Positions 1-12,908 of a DNA stretch of 64,000 nucleotides are shown one piece after another. Position numbers and translations under genes: made by a program. Location of the stretch: assembly GCA_029876055.1 (NCBI GenBank), contig CM056874.1:9176001-9240000 (forward strand), given 5' to 3'. The notes under the pieces were generated by a model. That model saw only the letters and a program-made list of their open reading frames with translations. It made no database searches and was not told the origin of the DNA. How positions within the stretch are numbered: position 1 is the stretch's first letter; each line of letters opens with the position of its first letter. The stretch comes from Madurella fahalii. Lineage: Eukaryota; Ascomycota; Sordariomycetes; Sordariales.

Positions 1-1
1 T

Positions 2-760
2 ACCACGACATTAGAGTCCGCTATTTTCGTCATTGATCGCCCGACAGTCGTCTCAGACGGCCCAGAGGTCTCCGCTGCCGTCATAGGCCGTGGCCCGGGA
101 CCGTCCGATTTAACCTTCCTCGTCCGCTGCTCAACAGAATTCGATTCTGAAAATATAAATCCTGATGCTACTACAGTAGAGGCCCCTTGCAATTTCATTA
201 ATGGGGCGAGGGTAACTGCCAGGCCCTCCGAGATGATGCTGGACGTCAGACGGACCGAGCAATTCATCCTTGGATCATTGGATAACGTCACAGACATTTA
301 CATCACTGTGTACGTAGCTCCCCGCCTCATTCCAAGACCTTCCTGCCCGTCCGCAAGGCCGCCACTACTACCACTTGTAGACATCGACTGAGTGGCTGAC
401 TAAATATCTCATCCCAACAGAACCGGTACAGCGAGCTGCACCATCGAAGAGGCCGGCACGGCAAGCTGTTACGGTGAATTGACGAGCTCACGGACAACAT
501 CGACTATTGCGGTAGAGAGTGGCACCTATTCCAGCATTCTTGGCACCACAAGCAGGACCGTCACCGTAACTACCTCGACGGTCATCTTGGATGTCACGGA
601 GCATATGATCCCGCTGACCGTCACTAGTGGGGTTCAGCACCTGCTCTCGTCGACATCTACTGCTAGAACGTCCTCGTCAACTGGCGGGGTCCCTAGGATT
701 ACGGGGCAGGCTATGCTGGCCGGGGTTGCGGCTGCCTTTGGAGGTATTGCCATGGTATAG
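2..760 (+). CDS. GPI-anchored Ser/Thr-rich surface protein, 5'-truncated
   Basis: Two exons are visible, 2-309 and 421-760, joined by a 111-nt intron (GTACGT donor, CCCAACAG acceptor). The gene starts before the window. The visible N-terminal part carries two cysteines (RCSTEF, APCNF) and an N-glycosylation site (NVT), followed by a TGTASC segment and a Ser/Thr-rich stretch. The protein ends in a short hydrophobic tail (GQAMLAGVAAAFGGIAMV) with no charged residues after it, as expected for a GPI-attachment signal. This layout is typical of ascomycete wall or plasma-membrane proteins. No catalytic domain is visible in the part present, so the role is unknown. The reading frame is continuous across the splice. 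Confidence 0.72.
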
Positions 761-3009
761 GGGTCAGAAGCGGTCCTTTTTGATACGGGATAAGCGTCTT
801 GGCTGTATAATATATATAGTAAAACCGTCGCACAAGCTGGACGAGTTGGTTACATTGCCACATCCCATCTCTGCCCCTCTCAAATAAAGTTGGGGACCTG
901 CGCTTTCGCCGTCGAAACCAAGTTTCAACTACGCCATGACCTGCACAAAGACCGAATCAGGCCGTCTAGGTACACCCAGACGGCGGGAGACGGGACGGGA
1001 AGCGCGACTCGGATGGTAAAGGGCCATCGTCGAGAGCATCTTGGGAAATATAAGCCAGGTCATCGCACGCTCGATTCAGGCGCCTCTCGTTCGGCCAATC
1101 TCGCACCACATCCGCACGGTCTGCACGCCCCACCTCGTCTTCCCACCATGCATTCCAGCAGCACCGTCAAAGAATATTCATATAACTTTGACGGCAAGTC
1201 CTGGCTGTGCTGTGATTGTTCTCGGATACACGTGTGGGGATTTCTCAACCCCCTCAACCCGTTATCAAAGACCGAATGGCTGCAGGTGATCTTCCGCACA
1301 AGGGGCGACTAAACAATCTTAGACAACATCTATAAAGCCACTGTGACAGCGGATTACGGGCGGACGACGCAGCGAGGCCCCAGCCCTAAACCCCATGCAT
1401 CACTCACCTCATGACAGATGATACCCGGCTTCAAACAGTCACTGACACGGTGGTAAGGCGTATCATCCCAAATCATAGAACCGCCCCGGAACATTGAGTG
1501 AATTGTGACGCCCACTCACCCCTCATTAGATTCGCGGAGGCTCAAAATATGATCAAAGACACGGTTGTGGTGGATGGTTGGTTATCTACGTATGTGGCGT
1601 GCTATCTACTCCCAGAAAGGAATGGGGCTAATTGCGTATCAGTCGCGGGAGGTCTGGTCAACACGGTCGAAACCGCCGTGACCAAGGATGTCTATGTGAG
1701 CAAGACCCTCTCCGAGCCCGTCCAATCGCCACACAGGCAGCCGCTCACACCAATGCAGAACATGATAACCTCCTGAAGAGAATCACATGCCTCTTACAGG
1801 GAATGGGATTTAGGTATGCACCGCTCCCATGGGAGTAGGCCCCCGGATCTCACCTGTACTTACCCGCATCACGCGACAGAGGATCCGAGCAAAACTCGGA
1901 GTATCAAAAGGAGCATCACGAGGATTGGCTACACATGTGAGTTGGAAAGACGCGCGTATCGGGGAATAAGCTAATGCCCAAACCGATGACAACATGCTGG
2001 TCATCAAACTGTTGGGCATGCTGCACGATTCTGACTGCGGTAGAGATGCTCTGAGGGCCGCCTTGATCAAAGGACCGGAGGCTAATGAGTGGCAGGCGAG
2101 GCCCTCGATGGGGTCCTGCAAAAGATCTTTGCGGGATTTCCTGCCTCGGGTAAGACCGACCTAGGATGAGGGTGAACAAAAGACAAAGAAAATGGTTGCA
2201 GGTCAGAGTTCGCTAGACACCGAAGTTCGAAATGCCATGTTCGGAGAGGGATACTTCGGTATTCTAAGACAAAACTCAAGTAACTGCTTCAGGTAGCCGC
2301 TTTTACGGTACTACCTAGATGAAGCGTACGAACAAGGACTCGACGCTAATACCACGTATCGTCTGCGGAAAGCGGTTATAGTGTAGGTCCAAGAAGTTGG
2401 CCGAGGCCGACGGCAGTAGCACGTATGTAACAGGGGCTCTGGGACAAGGTGAGCCCTCTTACGGGCATCTAGGTGCCCATATATACGGCAGTAATATCGC
2501 GTTCCATTGCTACATCAGACCACTTCGGAGCCGAATCTGGGGGATGAACTCGGGCAGCCGCAAATACCTCCATGGCGACAGCAGGTTGGTACATAGAGAC
2601 AAGCGCTACAGGACTTCTTGTTCGGATGATTTGCCCCGAGCAATGAATCAGAGACCTGGCTTTAGCCGTAACCATACTACTAGCTCACATCGGTCGGCTA
2701 CATCGGGTGGCTCGGGAGAATTCAAAGCGAATGCAAAATTAGTCAATTTGAATAAAATAACCTTTGCCCTTGGGCAAATCGGCGGACTCGCGGTAAATTT
2801 ATTTTCCGGTCGAAGGCAGAAACAGTAGCCTGGGGACGCTCTATCCCCGGACAAACGTAGAATGGCCTCCGTTAATTCGGATGGACGAACGTCCGTAGAC
2901 CGAAGCGATTACCTAAAAAAAGAAATATCTAGTGTATGGGCTTGGTTTGATGAGCTTAGAAATCTCCCAAGAGCTTGCTAAGAAAGGGACAAGAAGCAAG
3001 TTGACCATC
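761..3009. other. Gene-free stretch
   Basis: There is no supported gene in these 2.2 kb. The longest open frame (about 140 codons near 890-1312) begins at a non-ATG codon, has no splice partner and resembles no family I know. Base composition is near 50 percent GC with stops in all frames. The first 100-150 bp are probably the 3' UTR of the GPI protein gene, and the last few hundred the promoter of the PL4 gene. Confidence 0.5.
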
Positions 3010-5181
3010 ATGAAGCTCTTTCTGTTTTTCATGCTATCCTTGTGGGCAGCGATCGCTTCTGGTACTATCACAGCCAGCGAATCGAGCACCGCCATCAATG
3101 CTGGAAATGGTCGCCTCGTTTTCTCCGTGAACAAGCGCGCCGGCACAATTGATCGGCTCAGCCTCGACGGGCAAGATCTTCTAGGCTCCGGCGGTAGACT
3201 CTACCTTGACTGCCACTGCGACAGTGGGTTCTGGAACGGCGGCTCATTTCAGCTCTATCAGGGCACCGATAGCTCGGGCACGGCATACGCCGGCGTACGA
3301 ATTTCCGCCAACGTCGGTGGCGGCAGAACCTTCGAGTCATACTACTTCTTGAGAGATGGCGAGACCGGACTTCACACTTTCGGCCGGGCTGCGTACCCTA
3401 ACGGAGGCTCACTCGGAGAGATGCGCTTTCTCTTCAGGCCCAGCTCCTCCATTTGGAACCATTTATCATCGTCTGATGAGATGTGGTCAGTCTTGCCATC
3501 TGACAATGGCCGAACGACTGTCCAAGACACGACATACCGCGTCTCGGGAGATGGTATCAATGCTCAATACCGTACTCAAATGTCGGACTACTTCTCTAAA
3601 TACATGTTTTCTGAGTCTTGGGAGTACCATACGCACCATGGCCTGTTCTCTGACGGCGTGGGTACTCGCGATGGGTCCACTTACGGAGCCTGGCTTGTCA
3701 TGAATACCAAGGACACATACTTCAACGGTCCAAAATGGTCTGATCTGACCGTTGACGGTATTGTGTATAACTACGTTAGTGAGTTGCATGCCTTGATTCC
3801 CGTCTTCGATTTGGTCCCTCACTGACGTGTTTCCATTTATAGTCTCAAATCACCATGGGAATGGCAATCCCGACACGCAAGATTTCGACCGCACGTTTGG
3901 CCCGGTAAACAATCCTTGTGCTAAAGAGCATAGTATCTTACTAGGCGCTGACAATCTTAGCAATATTACTACTTCAATAAAGGTGCAAAAGGCGCTTCGG
4001 TCAACGACCTTCGCCGAGACGCCGGTCGCTTCGCCGATCCTAGCTGGAATGCTGATTTCTACGACTCCATTGCGCGGTACGTCCCTGGCTATATTCCAAC
4101 CTCTGGTCGCGGCACTTGGTCGGGTCGTATTAGTCTTCCAGAAGGCGCCACGAAGCCAATTGCAGTACTAGCGAGCAACGGAAGGGACTTCCAGGACAAC
4201 AACTTCGATAACAAGGCCCGACAATACTGGGGCGAGATTAGCGGTAGCGGCGAGATTACTATCCCTCGTGTCGCGGCTGGTACTTACCGTCTAACGATAT
4301 ACGGAACCGGAATCTTCGGCCAGTATATTCAGGATAATATCGTCATTCGGGCAGGAGCCACAACCACAACGACCGCAACATGGACTGCCGAATCCGCTGG
4401 CACTGAACTTTGGCGTATCGGGACTCCAGATCGGAGTAGCGGCGACTTCCGTCACGGCAATGAACGCGACAGCACGCGAACCAACAGGCCGAAGCAGCAC
4501 CGTCTGTATTGGGCTGTCCACGATTTCCCCAAGGATTTCCCAAATGGTGTGAACTTCCACGTGGGCAGAAGCAATATTACACGGGACTTCAACTATATAC
4601 AGTGGAGCGTCTTCGGCGGCAAAGGGAACAGCATACGTCCGGAGCCATACTACACCAATGTTAACGCTTGGAACGTAACGTTTGATGCCACTGCGGCACA
4701 GCTGCAAGGAAGAAATCAGGCTACTTTTACTGTTCAGCTTGCAGGTGTTAAGACTTCCGCCGGCAATACGGATAGTACGAGCAAGCCCTTTGCTAATTTG
4801 CCATATACTGTTACTGTCAATGGCCGAGCTCTTCCAGTTTGGACCATTCCGTAAGTGATCATTATCCATAACTGGTTACCCCTTGGAGTCATCTAAAAGC
4901 GGGACACTTTTTTATCTTTATTTTTTTTTTATTTTTTTCCCCTTTTTTCTTACTAACAGCTATTTGCCAACAGTGCCAACCAGAGCAGTTCTTGCGGCGC
5001 GAGATCCGCCGCTAGCTGCTACAATACCCGCAACAAGTGGACTTTTGATGCCAGCTACTTACGACAGGGTCTGAACACCTTCACGCTGTCTCTCCCTGCC
5101 CGGGCTTCTGCACCAGAGAGTGCTGTGCTTCCAGAAAGTGTTTATCTACAATATGATGCTTTAAGATTGGAAGTTTCATGA
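3010..5181 (+). CDS. Rhamnogalacturonate lyase, PL4 family, secreted
   Basis: Four exons: 3010-3778, 3843-3904, 3961-4850 and 4974-5181 (642 aa). The enzyme cleaves the rhamnose-galacturonic acid backbone of rhamnogalacturonan I by beta-elimination. I chose the ATG at 3010, inside a longer open frame, because it starts a clean signal peptide (MKLFLFFMLSLWAAIASG). Family landmarks include the lyase domain with EYHTHHGLFSDG and NHHGNGNPDTQDFDRTFGP across the first two introns, then a fibronectin-like middle domain (TYRLTIYGTGIFGQY) and a C-terminal carbohydrate-binding-like domain from LYWAVHDFPKDFPNG to the end. The length fits PL4. Donors are GTGAGT, GTAAAC and GTAAGT. Intron 3 is long (123 nt) with a T-rich tract. 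No CAZyme neighbour lies within 20 kb, so this is a stand-alone pectin-degrading gene. Confidence 0.93.
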
Positions 5182-7216
5182 GCGTATTGGCGGGGGTGGG
5201 ATTCCCTAGGTATGCCTCAAGGTTTTGTTGCGGATGAAAAAGGGGCTACTATAGCCGATTGAAGCGTAGAGGAGGCGGTACGCTGTCACGTTGATTATAC
5301 TGGCCGTCACATGCGGAGCTGTGCGCTTGCACTGTCTGTCACCGGGAGGATATCGTCGTGAGGAAAGGTGGCAGAGCCATCAGTGAGCGTGGTCCTCGTA
5401 TGACTCTGAAGTGTCCTGGGACGGATGGATGGATTCCAATTATTTCCGTAGGCGCCAAACCCGAAGGGCCTTGATGTTCTAATTTCATCCGATCCGTTTA
5501 CATCTACTATGAACTTGTACATGTCCATATCTTTCCCTTGTGTGACGCCACTCCATGCAGAAATATCCTACCGGGAGTGGTGGAAGCACTGGGAATAGAA
5601 ACAAAGTCAGTATCACAATGATTGGCCTGGCTACGGGGAAATTCAGGCAAAACCCACAGCTCAATGGTTGTGGACATCACTAACAGCAGTGAGGTGAAGC
5701 GGCCCCTAGGGGTCGCAGAAATTTTAACCTCCTCCGTCTTTTCCATCGATACATGCCTTCACTCTAACTCTAGGGCCGCCTTGCCAAAGATAGCCGCTAG
5801 AGTTAGCGAAATATATCTCGTAGCTTAAACATTCATATAGCCTAGCGCTAAATACAAGCTGATCTTTTATTGCTATCTCTCTATCCTGCATAATCTATCC
5901 ATCTAATCCAATACTTATGTCTAGGTTAGAGTATGCTGCCAGTGGTTGAAGAATCAATTTAGCTAATTAAAGATTGCAGGCAGACTTATTCTAGGAAGCA
6001 AAAAGTACATTCTTGGAAGTAGTTATATCTATCTGATCGAGTAAATCTTGCGGCTTTAAAATAAGGACAAGAGGCGGAAACCGTGTAGTTAACGCGGTGT
6101 CAATCAAATTGCAGTCAGATTCCCCTGAGGCAGGAAAGTCTAAGCTCAGCCGGCCTCAGCGGCTCATCCCGAGTTCCGGGGTTGCTCAGATATTGCTCAG
6201 CGGCAGCTCAGACTTAAAAATGGAATTAAATTTTGGCATGCTTGAGTTTCGTCTCGGAGTAATGCGGTATGACCATAATGATTTCGCCGCTTTGGAAACG
6301 AACGCCATGCCCTCCCATCTCGGACCACTGGAAACGTACTAGTCCACAGGGACGATGTCAAGGTGAAAGCTGATTTGATTAGTACTAAATTAGTAGTGGA
6401 TTCATCTATAACTATGCGGTCTCCAGAGATCGCTTAAACCAACGGGTTTATATGTGCCTGCGCGTCGATCGCCTGGTAGGGCTCACCTTTAAACTGCTGG
6501 GATTGCTGGAATCGGATAAGCCTGAGTGGCTTATGACTCTCTTAACTATGCTTTTGCTCTTGAGCACCTGTATAAGTTTTATTAATTGGTAAAGCAGTAG
6601 GTAAGGTGATATCTCCCGACCATTTCGCAATCCTAAGGCAATCTGGTCGAGTAGCGTGCTGACGATGGACAATGGACGGTAGATAATAGGGGCCCTTCGT
6701 TTCATGACAGCACCCAGGAACGAGGACATCACAGCAAGTTTGGGCTGTTAAAGGCAAGTTGCTCTTGCCTAGGCCCTACTTTGCAATCATCAAAGGTTAG
6801 AATTGACACTGAACGTCTTAGAAATCGTATATTTCTTTACAACTCTCCCTCCATGGACTCAGCCTCCTTGCCAGCTTTCTGGTAGGTCGGCTCCCCCACT
6901 CACGGTGACTTACACTCCCGACATCCGAGTCTACGCTAGGCGGCTATACTTTGGTATAGAGTGAGATGGTAGGCGTCTAGGTAGGATTACATATCCGTTC
7001 TGGAGTATAGCCCAATTGGTATTTCTATTCATGTGACGTTGGACCTTATTCTTAACTACGTGCACTTGACAAGAACAAGTGCCATCACATCACCCAGCTT
7101 CATCCACCGCCTCTACCAACTCTTCAGGGCCTCGTCAATCAGATAAGCCCTGTTCCTATCCGCGTGTCCAGAAGCTATCCTCCTCTCCGGGGTCATGTCC
7201 AGGGCGAGCCCGATGC
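5182..7216. other. Gene-free stretch
   Basis: I see no gene in these 2 kb. The part from about 5820 to 6060 is clearly AT-richer, rich in TA and ATA steps, and could be a decayed repeat. The short stretch 6120-6230 repeats the word CTCAG six times. No open frame above 100 codons and no splice-linked pair was found. Confidence 0.45.
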
Positions 7217-7931
7217 TCAGCAGCTGTCACCCCGCACTATGCAATTCCAATTGTCACCGTTCTATGTTTTTATTAGCCCTCCAAACGAAGATCGATGTTG
7301 GATCCTACTCACAAAGTTCTGTCCGACGACACTCAGAACCCCCGCCCCATTCGAGCCATTACAAGCGTCTACGAGAACCTGGGCGCAGTCGGCAATGGTG
7401 TTAAACCCCGGCAGCGAGAACGTAAATCTGTTGTCATTGCACCACCAAATCGCACTGTTTTCCGAGCAGCTGACCCTCCCGCAGTTCCCCGGCCCGGGCC
7501 CCTGAGTCGGCCGGCCAGAAACGCCCCTCAGGTAAAGAATGCCGGTTAGGATAGCGTCGGTGAACGCAGGGCCCCAGCCGTACCCGCCGCCGCCGCAGAC
7601 AGGACCGAACCGTTTCTCGAGGGAACGCGCGTCGACGTCATGCTCCACTTTGAGGGAGACAAAGTCGTCGTAGTTGGGGTTAATCTTGATCAGTTCGGAA
7701 CGCACCTGCTCCAGGGAGCCGGTGATGTTCATCATAGGACCGTCGGGGAAGGCCTGAACCTCCCACTGGATCTCTTCCACTCCATAGCCGGGGATGGGGG
7801 CGTCGAGGCCCAGGACCTGAGATAACAAGTAAGTACTTATAATATGCTCTGACATGTTTCTCATTGTCGGATCGTGAACATACGAGGTTCGCCAGGAAGG
7901 CAGAGGCGAGGATCGTAGTGCGGTAGAGCAT
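7217..7931 (-). CDS. Small secreted cysteine-rich protein, effector-like
   Basis: Three exons on the minus strand: 7884-7931, 7313-7816 and 7217-7261 (198 aa). Introns are 67 nt (GTATGT...CTCAG) and 51 nt (GTGAGT...CATAG, with GCTAAT near the acceptor). The ATG at 7931 begins a hydrophobic leader (MLYRTTILASAFLANL). The mature protein has an N-glycosylation site (NIT), a possible Kex2-like Lys-Arg (SLEKRFG), then a conserved-looking C-terminal half with eight cysteines (PVCGGGG, GNCGRVSC, WWCND, ADCAQ, DACNG, WNCIV, DSC). The tiny last exon (NGDNWNCIVRGDSC) gives a far more natural end than reading through the intron. I recall similar C-terminal patterns in uncharacterised secreted ascomycete proteins but know no biochemical function. 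Confidence 0.8.
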
Positions 7932-9581
7932 TTCCAAAGCGATGAAGTCGAAGTTGACGTTGATGTGCTGAGAAGATTAATTAAACGTTGAGTGGTTGAG
8001 ACTCCGTGTCGCCGCCGCGCATTCTTATACTTTTCCTAGCATCTCTCAATTCGGGCTTGATCCCCGCCAGCAATACCCTGAGCCAACCAACATCTGCTTC
8101 AAACCTGCGTATTCTGTCTGACACTTGCATGTATTCCTTCCGGTCTGCCGCTTACGGTGACATTTGCCTTTCTCAATGCCACGGCTTGTAACCTTGATTG
8201 GCTACCTTCGGTCCGCGGGACCTTGAGCATGTCGTGTCAGCTTTGGTTGAACGGCGTATATGCATGTGTGAGAATATATACCTTAATATTACGTACTGAA
8301 AGAGAAGCTCTTAACAACCCCAGGCAAATACCCTGCGTCGATACGCAGATCGGCGTATTCGGTGCCTAGCATCAGGCACTCTCTAGTATAGCATTTGTCA
8401 ACCAATTATCTTGTTTTATTCTGAGCACCGTTGAAACCCGCATCGACTCTAATGCCACGAAAATTTATTGCTTGTACCTGCTAACTGTTAAGAGCTATCT
8501 AGGCTGTAGAAGACTAACAATTAGGTGAGCAAGACCCATAAGGTATTTTAAAGGGAAATGAATCATCGTGCAACCTGAAGTCTCCTGATGAAGAAGAAAA
8601 AAGCATCATAGTGTCGCGTCGACGCATAGTACCGCGTTGGAAAAGATCTTTTTTCGTTCTATATCTATTACTCGGTTTACCACAACACCAAGAAAATGTT
8701 TAAAGGCGTCAAGGTCTGGGGCTGGTTTCAGACCGGGCCGTTGTGACAGGTGGCAGGCACCTGGAACTAATCCATTAGGATGGACCACACAAAGTTTACC
8801 CCACTAAGCCGATCGCGACGAAAATTTCGTCCATTTTGGCACGCGACCCTGGACACCTGGCAGTGCAAAACTTCTCGCGTATTTCAAGCGCTCCTTGGGG
8901 GTCAACTGCCCTTGCAATCCCACGGCCGCTGCCAAACGGAAGAATCTCTTGAAAGTAGTTGGATGATAATCAATGCTAGAAGGGCTCCAACGTAGGTAAG
9001 ACTCGGCTTCTCTGACTCGGGCGAACCCAGCGGTCGCGTCTTCCGAGGGTAGAGCAGCGGTACAAAGGCAGCAACTGTTTCCAGCCACTCGAGAGCGGCA
9101 ATCGACTTTCATCAATGAGACTCTCTTCGGAGGGCCTTCTCTTCTCGGCACGTTTTGTGCTGGGTCTCGGAAGGGGCTGGCGACGGGCATGGGGAGGCTT
9201 TGTGCTTCTCCTTGGACTGTTGCGAGATTGATCTATATTCTGGGCCGTCATAGTCCGCGTCTTCTGGCTGCTCTCATGCAGGTTCTACAGAGGCTCGGCT
9301 CCAAAAGACCCTACATGATTTCCTTTTCGTAATACCTCGGGTATCTTTGATGCCGGGCTGGAAGAGGCCACCTCCATTGGGAGGGACAGTGGACAGGAAT
9401 GATGGAGCGCTGTTCCGGCTTGTTTCGGTACTTGGCCAGGCATACATACGTCATACACTACTGGACCTTAGCACCTTAATCCAACATCAACACTCCCATG
9501 AATCGGTCAATGCCTGCAATTCGATCATTAGCATCAAGTTAAACATCCTCGTGTTCGTGTTCTGCGGGATAAACGAAACCA
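7932..9581. other. Intergenic, nothing recognised
   Basis: This region is the shared upstream space of two divergent genes, the secreted protein (minus) and malic enzyme (plus). A minus-strand open frame at 8804-9190 (about 128 codons, non-ATG start possible) is the only longer one. It has no splice partner and no motif I recognise, so I do not annotate it. Confidence 0.45.
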
Positions 9582-11670
9582 ATGTCGCCCCAAGGCAATG
9601 AAAGAACAGCAAAATTCGGGCATCTGCCCTTAAGCACAAGCGGCCCGCTCGAATGCGCCCTGAAGGGTACAGTTCTCCTGAACCACCCGTACTTCAACAA
9701 GGGCTCAGCCTTCACCAAAGAGGAGCGCCACGACTTTGAGCTGTCCGGCCTGCTACCACAAAGCATCCAATCACTAGAGCAGCAGGCTCGGCGGGCGTAT
9801 GAACAGTACTCGACGCGGCCCAATGATCTCGCAAAGAACACATTCTTGACGTCAATGAAAGAGCAGAATCAGGTGCTGTACTTCAAAGTAAGACGTGTGT
9901 CGCTAGTGACTCTATGCTCATGTATGTACATGATCTGATGTTTACCGTCCCTAGCTGCTGCTCGACCATCTCGAGGAGATGTTTAGCGTCGTCTACACAC
10001 CCACAGAAGGCGAGGCTATCCAAAATTATTCAAGCCTCTTCCGAAGGCCGGAAGGTGTCTTTCTCAACATTCACGACGTTGACCAAGTCCGCCACGACCT
10101 ATCCCTGTGGGGAACCGCAGACGACATCGACTACATCGTAGTTACAGGTAATACGATGGCATTCCGGTTTCAATTTTGCCTCGTCTTGTGTATTAACTTG
10201 GCTCAGACGGAGAAGAGATCCTCGGCATCGGCGACCAAGGATGCGGTGGCATCCTCATATCCGTCGCCAAGCTCGTCCTCATGACCATATGCGGGGGGAT
10301 ACACCCCAACCGCGTGTTGCCCGTGGTACTGGACTGCGGTACCGATAACGAGAGTCTGTTAGACGATCCGCTGTACCTCGGTTTAAGGCAGAAACGTGTC
10401 CGTGGCGAGCAGTACGATAAGTTTGTGGAGACTTTCGTCACGTCTGCACGCGAGTTGTACCCAAGGGCATGTATCCATTTCGAGGACTTTGGCATCCAAA
10501 ACGGTGAGTAGTAGTGAGAGAGAAGTGGCACTACACTTTGTGCCCAATGCCCACTAGCAGGACTAAACAGAAAACCTTCTTTAGCACGGCGAATCCTCGA
10601 CAAATGGCGGCCAAAGATTCCCTGCTTCAACGACGACGTTCAGGGAACAGGATGCGTGACCCTGGCGGCCATACTTGCTGGTTTGCACGTCTCGAAACAG
10701 AAACTCGGTGATCTGCGCATGGTCGTGTTTGGCGCCGGGACAGCCGGTGTTGGCATTGCGGATCAAGTTCGTGATGCCATCGCAACCGAACGCGGCGTCA
10801 GCAAGGAAGAGGCCGCAAAACAGATATGGTACGTTGGAATCGCCTGGTCCCTGCAAAAAAAAACATTCCGGAGCTAACCCCTTGCTTAGGCTCATCGACA
10901 AAGAAGGGCTTCTTACTTCGGAACTTAAAAGCATATCCGATGCTCAGAAAACCTACGCGAGATCGGAAGACTGGAGCGATAAAACGAGGGATCTTTTGGG
11001 GGTGGTTAAGGAGGTGAAGCCGCATGTCCTCATTGGCACATCCACGGTTCCGAAGTCCTTCACTGAAGACGTTGTGCGAGCCATGGCATCCAATCACGAC
11101 AGACCCATCATCTTACCCCTCTCCAATCCGACACGACTTCATGAGGCGGTACCTGCTGACCTGCTCACATGGACCGGGGGAAAGGCGCTCGTCGCCACAG
11201 GCAGCCCGTTCAAACCCGTCAAGGGCCCTTGGGGCTCAAACGGCGAGGAGGTCGAGATCGCAGTGGCCGAATGCAATAACAGCGTGGTCTTCCCCGGCAT
11301 CGGGCTGGGCGCTGTCCTGTCGCGTGCCAAGCTCGTCACGGACAAGATGCTCATCGCCGCAGTCAGCGGAGTGGCCGAGCTGAGCCCTGCACTGCACGAT
11401 TCCACGGCGCCATTATTGCCAGGCGTCGACGTGGTGCGTAAGGTGAGCGTGAGAGTGGCAAGGAAGGTGATCCAGGCCGCGATTGCGGAAGGGGTAGCAA
11501 CAGAAGATGGAATCCCACAGGACAAAGACGAGTTGGATGAATGGATCAGAGAACAGATGTGGCACCCGGTTTACAGGCGGCTCAAGTATGTCGAGGCCAA
11601 AGGGGCAAGTCGCGAAGCCAGAGGCGAGTTGCGTGTCGTGGGCAGCTTGTCACAGCGCGAAGGAGAGTAG
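9582..11670 (+). CDS. NAD(P)-dependent malic enzyme
   Basis: Five exons: 9582-9887, 9955-10147, 10207-10503, 10585-10828 and 10890-11670 (606 aa). It catalyses oxidative decarboxylation of malate to pyruvate with NAD(P)H formation. The N-terminal malic domain shows the family strings GTVLLNHPYFNKG, YTPTEGEAIQNYS and DGEEILGIGDQG. The second half has the metal and substrate region HFEDFG and NDDVQGTG, then the Rossmann glycine motif GAGTAGVGIADQ and PLSNPT. Cysteine stands where many homologues have valine (GDQGCGG), a harmless-looking change. The protein starts directly in the catalytic region with no obvious mitochondrial presequence, which suggests a cytosolic enzyme. All splice phases agree and the length is normal for the family. 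Confidence 0.96.
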
Positions 11671-12010
11671 GCGCGTGCATATACGCGCATATGGTAGCCA
11701 ATGTCTATTTTTGTTGTCTGGAGTGTCGGGCCACTTGGCTCGAATGCCTTCGTCAGGAATCTCTCGACGATTGTCGCTCGGAGTTGGGGAGACGGCTGCC
11801 ACAGGCCATCATCTTGGAAGCCCTGAACCCCGCAAAACGAGGGTTCGGGTTGTATGAGCCAAAGCGCACGTGACCGCTCACAATTTCGGTAGGGTTTGCG
11901 GTCCACACCAAAAAATTATCGCGAATCGCCGTCAATTTCAGATTGCTCTGCGTTTCCCCGAATTTCGACTCCCTATCGTCAAGTCGCATTTCCGCAACCA
12001 GACAGTCACA
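11671..12010. other. RPL23 promoter region
   Basis: These 340 bp separate the malic enzyme stop from the L23 start. The segment holds a telobox-like TAGGGTTT about 114 bp before the ATG and a pyrimidine-containing leader. No gene is seen here. Confidence 0.5.
11890..11897 (+). promoter_or_regulatory. Telobox-like TAGGGTTT upstream of RPL23
   Basis: TAGGGTTT (reverse AAACCCTA) lies about 114 bp before the L23 start codon. Telobox-type elements are known in promoters of ribosomal protein genes in fungi and plants. Function here is inference from motif and position. Confidence 0.35.
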
Positions 12011-12908
12011 ATGGCCAAGATTTCGTGAGTATAGCCTACCTTGTTATTTTCCGCGCAATTTTCCACCTGGCACCGCCGAATCGCTCCAACAGCCGTGCTT
12101 CGCTTGGCTGCAACGGACGTTGTGTGCGAGACGAGGATCTCGCCCGGAGATTTTCCCAGGAGTGTTAGAAGAGCGAGAGGGATACGCGCCCCGTCATGGC
12201 TATCAGGAAACAGCAGCCAGATTTAAACCCAAGGTCGCTAACATGTGTCTTCGAACAGGCGTGGTGCCCCTGGTGGCAAGCTCAAGATGACCCTGGGTCT
12301 CCCAGTGTACGTGCGATCCTGTTCCTGACCAGCCATAACCGATCTCCGACCGATTATCACCCCGAAAGCCGAGTACATGTTGGGGATTTGGAAGCTCAGG
12401 GAAGCTAATGGGACGACGCAGTGGTGCCATTATGAACTGCGCCGACAACTCTGGTGCGCGGAACCTCTACATCATCTCCGTCAAGGGTATCGGTGCCCGT
12501 CTCAACAGGCTGCCCGCTGGCGGTGTTGGCGACATGGTGATGGCCACAGTCAAGAAGGGCAAGCCCGAACTCCGGAAGAAGGTCCACCCCGCCGTCATCG
12601 TCCGCCAGGCCAAGCCCTGGAAGCGCTTTGATGGCGTCTTCCTTTACTTCGAGGACAACGCTGGTGTGGTACGTCTATATTTCCTGGAATGGCACTACGA
12701 GAGGCAAAGAGAACTTTTTATGGAGGCTCGATTGGTCCCAACACATACGTGAGTGCGCGGGGTTCGGACATATGAAGGCTGACAACACTGGATGCAGATC
12801 GTCAACCCCAAGGGTGAGATGAAGGGCTCTGCCATCACTGGCCCCGTCGGCAAGGAGGCAGCGGAGCTCTGGCCCCGTATTGCCAGCAACTCTGGCGTTG
12901 TGATGTAA
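12011..12908 (+). CDS. rpl23: 60S ribosomal protein L23 (uL14)
   Basis: Four exons: 12011-12024, 12259-12306, 12422-12668 and 12798-12908 (139 aa, the normal length). L23 is a universal large-subunit protein at the factor-binding side of the ribosome. The first exon codes only four and two-thirds codons (MAKI plus part of a serine) and is followed by a 234-nt intron, the usual arrangement of a tiny first exon and long first intron in fungal ribosomal protein genes. The protein reads GAIMNCADNSGARNLYIISV, VMATVKKGKPELRKKVHPAV, VRQAKPWKRFDGVFLYFEDN, and ends in ASNSGVVM. All splice phases agree. A telobox-like motif lies upstream. Confidence 0.98.

Noticed and set aside
890..1312. Plus-strand open frame of 140 codons
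   Set aside because: No ATG at its start, no motif and no splice partner; probably chance.
8804..9190. Minus-strand open frame of about 128 codons
   Set aside because: No recognised domain, no splice partner, and composition no different from nearby intergenic sequence.
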